Assembly (NCBI GenBank): GCA_047626195.1
Contig: JBLHSN010000296.1
Span: 1 to 7,540 of the forward strand
DNA from: CAJXTB01 sp047626195
GTDB lineage: Bacteria > Myxococcota_A > UBA796 > GCA-2862545
Length of the DNA: 7,540 nt
Reading direction: 5' to 3'
Under the pieces are notes generated by a model. The model searched no databases and was not told the origin of the DNA. It was given only the letters and a program-made list of their open reading frames with translations. Shown here piece by piece: positions 5,498 to 7,540 of this stretch. Within the stretch, counting starts at the first letter, position 1. Every line of letters begins with the position of its first letter. The position numbers and the translations under genes were made by a program.

Positions 5498-7031
5498 TCG
5501 CGGGGACTTCCCTCCGCGTCTGATTCTCCTGGCCTCCGTCTTCGCGGTTGCCGCTGCCGGGCTCGTCTATGAGCTTGTTGCCGGCACTCTCTCGACCTAC
5601 CTACTGGGCGGGTCGGTGCTCATGTTCAGCCTGGTCATCGGCTGGTTCTTATCAGCCATGGGACTCGGTGCCTTTCTGGCCCAGTACGTCCATGACGAGC
5701 TGGAGCGTGCGTTTGTAGCGGCCGAGATTGCGTTGGCGCTGGCTGGCGGTACCAGCGCCATTGTCTTGTTCATCTCCTTCGCTTTGTCTAGCCCCGGCTA
5801 CCCGGTGGCGGTGGCACTGGTCTGTGGAATTGTAGGCGCGCTGGTCGGGCTCGAGATCCCGTTGCTCCTGCGTATACTCGAGGCACGCGGCACCGTGCGG
5901 GTTGCGGTCTCACAGGTACTGGCGCTCGACTACGCAGGCGCACTGATTGGCTCGATTGCCTTTCCGCTGCTGCTCCTACCGCGCCTGGGAATTGTGCGAA
6001 GTGCAGCCTTCCTCGGTCTTATGAACCTGGCCGTCGCTGTTGCAACCATGGTGTGGATGGGCGACCGAGTCCCGCGAAAGCGCCCGCTCATCATCTCCAG
6101 CGTGATTACCGGCGTGCTCTTGGTGGTCGTCTTCTTCACTGGAATGCAGACTACGACCTTCATTGAAGACCGCCTGTACACAGACCGGGTGATTGTCGCC
6201 GAGAGTTCCCAGTACCAGCGCATCATTGTGACCAAGTGGCGCGACGATATCCGCTTGTATTTAGAAGGCCATCTACAGTTCGCGACGAGCGATGAGTACC
6301 GCTACCATGAATCCCTGGTCCTCCCTGCACTAGCCTCTGCCCGTGCTCCGGTTCGCGTGTTGGTTCTGGGCGGCGGAGACGGTCTGGCAGCGCGTCGAAT
6401 CCTCGATTTCCCCGGTGTGCAGAGCATCGATCTGGTCGACCTAGACCCTCGCTTGACTCAGCTCTTCACGTCGCATCCGATGCTCACCAGCCTGAACGGC
6501 GACAGCCTCAGCGACCCAAGATTGACAGTCCACAATGAGGATGCAGTGGCCTTCCTGGAGCACGCACAAGGTACCTGGGACGTCATCATCATGGACCTAC
6601 CAGACCCAAACGATGCATCGCTGTCCCGCTTGTACGCCGAGAGCACCTTCAGCATGGCTCTGCGACGCTTGGCCGACGATGGCGCCTTGGTCACCCAGGC
6701 CACCAGTCCGTACCATGCTCCAGACGCTTTCTGGTGCATTGCCCGCACCCTCGAAGAAGCGTCTCAAGGGCCGGTTCTACGTGCCGTCCACCCGTACCAT
6801 GTACACGTGCCGAGCTTTGGTGAGTGGGGCTTCGTGCTCGTCACCCCCATCGACCGCAACGTCCGTACGCTTCAGCTACCCGACGACACTCGGTACCTGG
6901 ACATGGCCACGCTGGCGTCGATGTTCCAGTTTCCTCGTGACTTGCAGCGTCGAGATGTCGAAGTAAATCGGCTGAGCAACGCGGCGCTGGCGCGGTACTA
7001 CACCCAAGGCTGGCGGCACTACGCAGAGTAG
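5484..7031 (+). CDS. speE: Membrane-type polyamine aminopropyltransferase (spermidine synthase-like)
   Basis: A 515-residue fusion of about seven membrane helices (about 12-33, 38-60, 77-99, 105-128, 150-170, 173-192, 201-220) to a C-terminal spermidine-synthase domain. Family reaction: transfer of an aminopropyl group from decarboxylated S-adenosylmethionine to an amine such as putrescine. Visible motifs: YQRIIVTK (244-251); LYLEGHLQFATSDEYRYHE (258-276) with Gln265, Asp270 and His275; the nucleotide-binding loop VLGGGDG (294-300); VDLDP (318-322), whose acid binds ribose; Asp353 in VHNEDAVAF; DLPDP (371-375), with Asp371 in the catalytic position; and FWCIARTLEEA plus FGEWGF near the end. 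All key residues look intact, so it should be active. The substrate amine is not fixed by sequence, and DLPDPNDASLSRLY is the variant typical of the membrane type. No speD lies nearby, so decarboxylated SAM must come from elsewhere. The 5484 start rests on a ribosome site and on homology. The gene symbol applies to the domain only. Confidence 0.92.
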   Translation: MAESSRGDFPPRLILLASVFAVAAAGLVYELVAGTLSTYLLGGSVLMFSLVIGWFLSAMGLGAFLAQYVHDELERAFVAAEIALALAGGTSAIVLFISFALSSPGYPVAVALVCGIVGALVGLEIPLLLRILEARGTVRVAVSQVLALDYAGALIGSIAFPLLLLPRLGIVRSAAFLGLMNLAVAVATMVWMGDRVPRKRPLIISSVITGVLLVVVFFTGMQTTTFIEDRLYTDRVIVAESSQYQRIIVTKWRDDIRLYLEGHLQFATSDEYRYHESLVLPALASARAPVRVLVLGGGDGLAARRILDFPGVQSIDLVDLDPRLTQLFTSHPMLTSLNGDSLSDPRLTVHNEDAVAFLEHAQGTWDVIIMDLPDPNDASLSRLYAESTFSMALRRLADDGALVTQATSPYHAPDAFWCIARTLEEASQGPVLRAVHPYHVHVPSFGEWGFVLVTPIDRNVRTLQLPDDTRYLDMATLASMFQFPRDLQRRDVEVNRLSNAALARYYTQGWRHYAE

Positions 7032-7052
7032 TCAGGCACCCGCTAAGAAAAC

Positions 7053-7081
7053 GGGAACCCGGCTGTCGACTCACGCGTGTA
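7053..7081 (+). promoter_or_regulatory. Possible ECF-type promoter ahead of the sigma factor gene
   Basis: GGGAACC (7053-7059) resembles the GGAAC -35 element used by many ECF sigma factors. CGTGTA (7076-7081), beginning 17 bases after GGAAC, resembles their CGT-type -10. Transcription would begin near 7088, right at the GGAGG ribosome site, giving a very short leader. The motif is short and could arise by chance in GC-rich DNA; autoregulation by the adjacent sigma factor is an inference. Confidence 0.3.
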
Positions 7082-7103
7082 GTCATGTGGAGGCACTCTG
7101 CTG

Positions 7104-7540
7104 ATGGTGAGCCGACCCATCGAAGACCCCAATGCCATGGACCCCGACGCACTCGTGCGCGCCTACGGCCCCGTGGTTTGGAGTCTGTGCCGGCGTCTCG
7201 ACCCCGAGCCTGAAGATGCCTACCAGCACGTATGGGAGCGCGTTCTCACTCGCGTCCATCGCTTTGACCCAGCAGGTAGCGGGAGTTTCTCGACGTGGCT
7301 GCGCACGGTGACCCGTCGCCTACTCATCGACCGACACCGTCGCCGGACTGTCCGTGGTCCGGTTGTTGAACCCCGAGACCGTGCGGATACACCCGTTGCT
7401 GTTGACGACGCCCTCGACGCTCACACCCGGCGCCAGCAGCTCGAAGACACCCTACCCAAGCTTCCAGCCGACCAGCGGCGGTGCGTAGTTCTGCACCACA
7501 TTGAAGGCCTGTCACTAGACGCTATTGTCGCGCTCGAAGG
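7104..7540 (+). CDS. ECF-type RNA polymerase sigma factor, N-terminal part
   Basis: A sigma-70-family factor of the two-domain extracytoplasmic-function class, cut off by the window end after 145 complete codons. Region 2 spans about residues 16-82. It includes the LVRAYGPVVWSLCRRL core-binding start, an acidic EDAYQHVWERVL helix, and the strongly typical SFSTWLRTVTRRLLIDRHRRR stretch (61-81) that binds the -10 element. A short Pro/Asp-rich linker (about 85-105) follows. Region 4 begins at about residue 112 (QLEDTLPKLPADQRRCVVLHHIEGLSLDAIVALE) and lacks only its last recognition helix and tail. The ATG at 7104 has GGAGG (7089-7093) 10 bases ahead; GTG 7107 and ATG 7137 are in-frame alternatives. 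The 72-bp gap from the synthase stop suggests its own promoter. The class of stress it answers and any anti-sigma factor are not visible. Confidence 0.93.
   Translation, partial: MVSRPIEDPNAMDPDALVRAYGPVVWSLCRRLDPEPEDAYQHVWERVLTRVHRFDPAGSGSFSTWLRTVTRRLLIDRHRRRTVRGPVVEPRDRADTPVAVDDALDAHTRRQQLEDTLPKLPADQRRCVVLHHIEGLSLDAIVALE

Noticed and set aside
7038..7056. Possible terminator hairpin after the synthase gene (CCCG / CGGG arms)
   Set aside because: The arms are only four bases, the loop is long and no T-run follows, so it is not a credible intrinsic terminator.
1..7540. CRISPR arrays, insertion sequences, tRNA genes, tandem repeats, defence or phage genes
   Set aside because: None was seen on reading both strands; gene packing is dense and the content is ordinary housekeeping or accessory chromosome.

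Overview
The window reads as ordinary chromosomal DNA of a GC-rich Gram-negative bacterium. An outer-membrane efflux channel requires a Gram-negative envelope. The DUF4178 / membrane-type spermidine synthase / ECF sigma content is the kind seen in Myxococcota and other former Deltaproteobacteria. That lineage is an inference from gene content and general look; no marker gene (rRNA, ribosomal protein) is present. No tRNA, rRNA, CRISPR, insertion sequence or phage gene was seen.

Layout. Positions 1-2392, minus strand: a three-gene efflux operon read right to left, TetR repressor -> TolC/NodT-type outer-membrane channel -> HlyD/AcrA-type membrane fusion protein (cut by the window edge). Both junctions are 4-base ATGA overlaps, so the genes are probably translationally coupled. 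An RND pump gene is expected beyond position 1. Positions 2393-2513: a 121-bp divergent intergenic region with a clear dyad (2410-2429), the likely TetR operator.

Positions 2514-7031, plus strand: five closely packed genes. They are a DUF985 cupin, a small membrane protein of PGPGW type (GTGA overlap with the cupin), a large membrane-anchored protein with two zinc ribbons and two DUF4178 domains, a 60-residue exported small protein, and a spermidine-synthase-like enzyme with about seven N-terminal membrane helices. The last three form the core of the window: a membrane-associated aminopropyltransferase module. Its biological role is, to my knowledge, not established. The DUF350 and SpeD genes that often accompany this gene pair elsewhere are absent here.

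Positions 7104-7540, plus strand: the first 145 codons of an ECF-type RNA polymerase sigma factor, with a possible ECF-type promoter just in front. Its anti-sigma partner, if any, lies outside the window.

Several starts were revised from the longest open frame using Shine-Dalgarno spacing and stop/start overlaps: channel protein at 1805, cupin at 2514, PGPGW protein at 2984, DUF4178 protein at 3452, spermidine synthase at 5484. The TetR gene starts with TTG.
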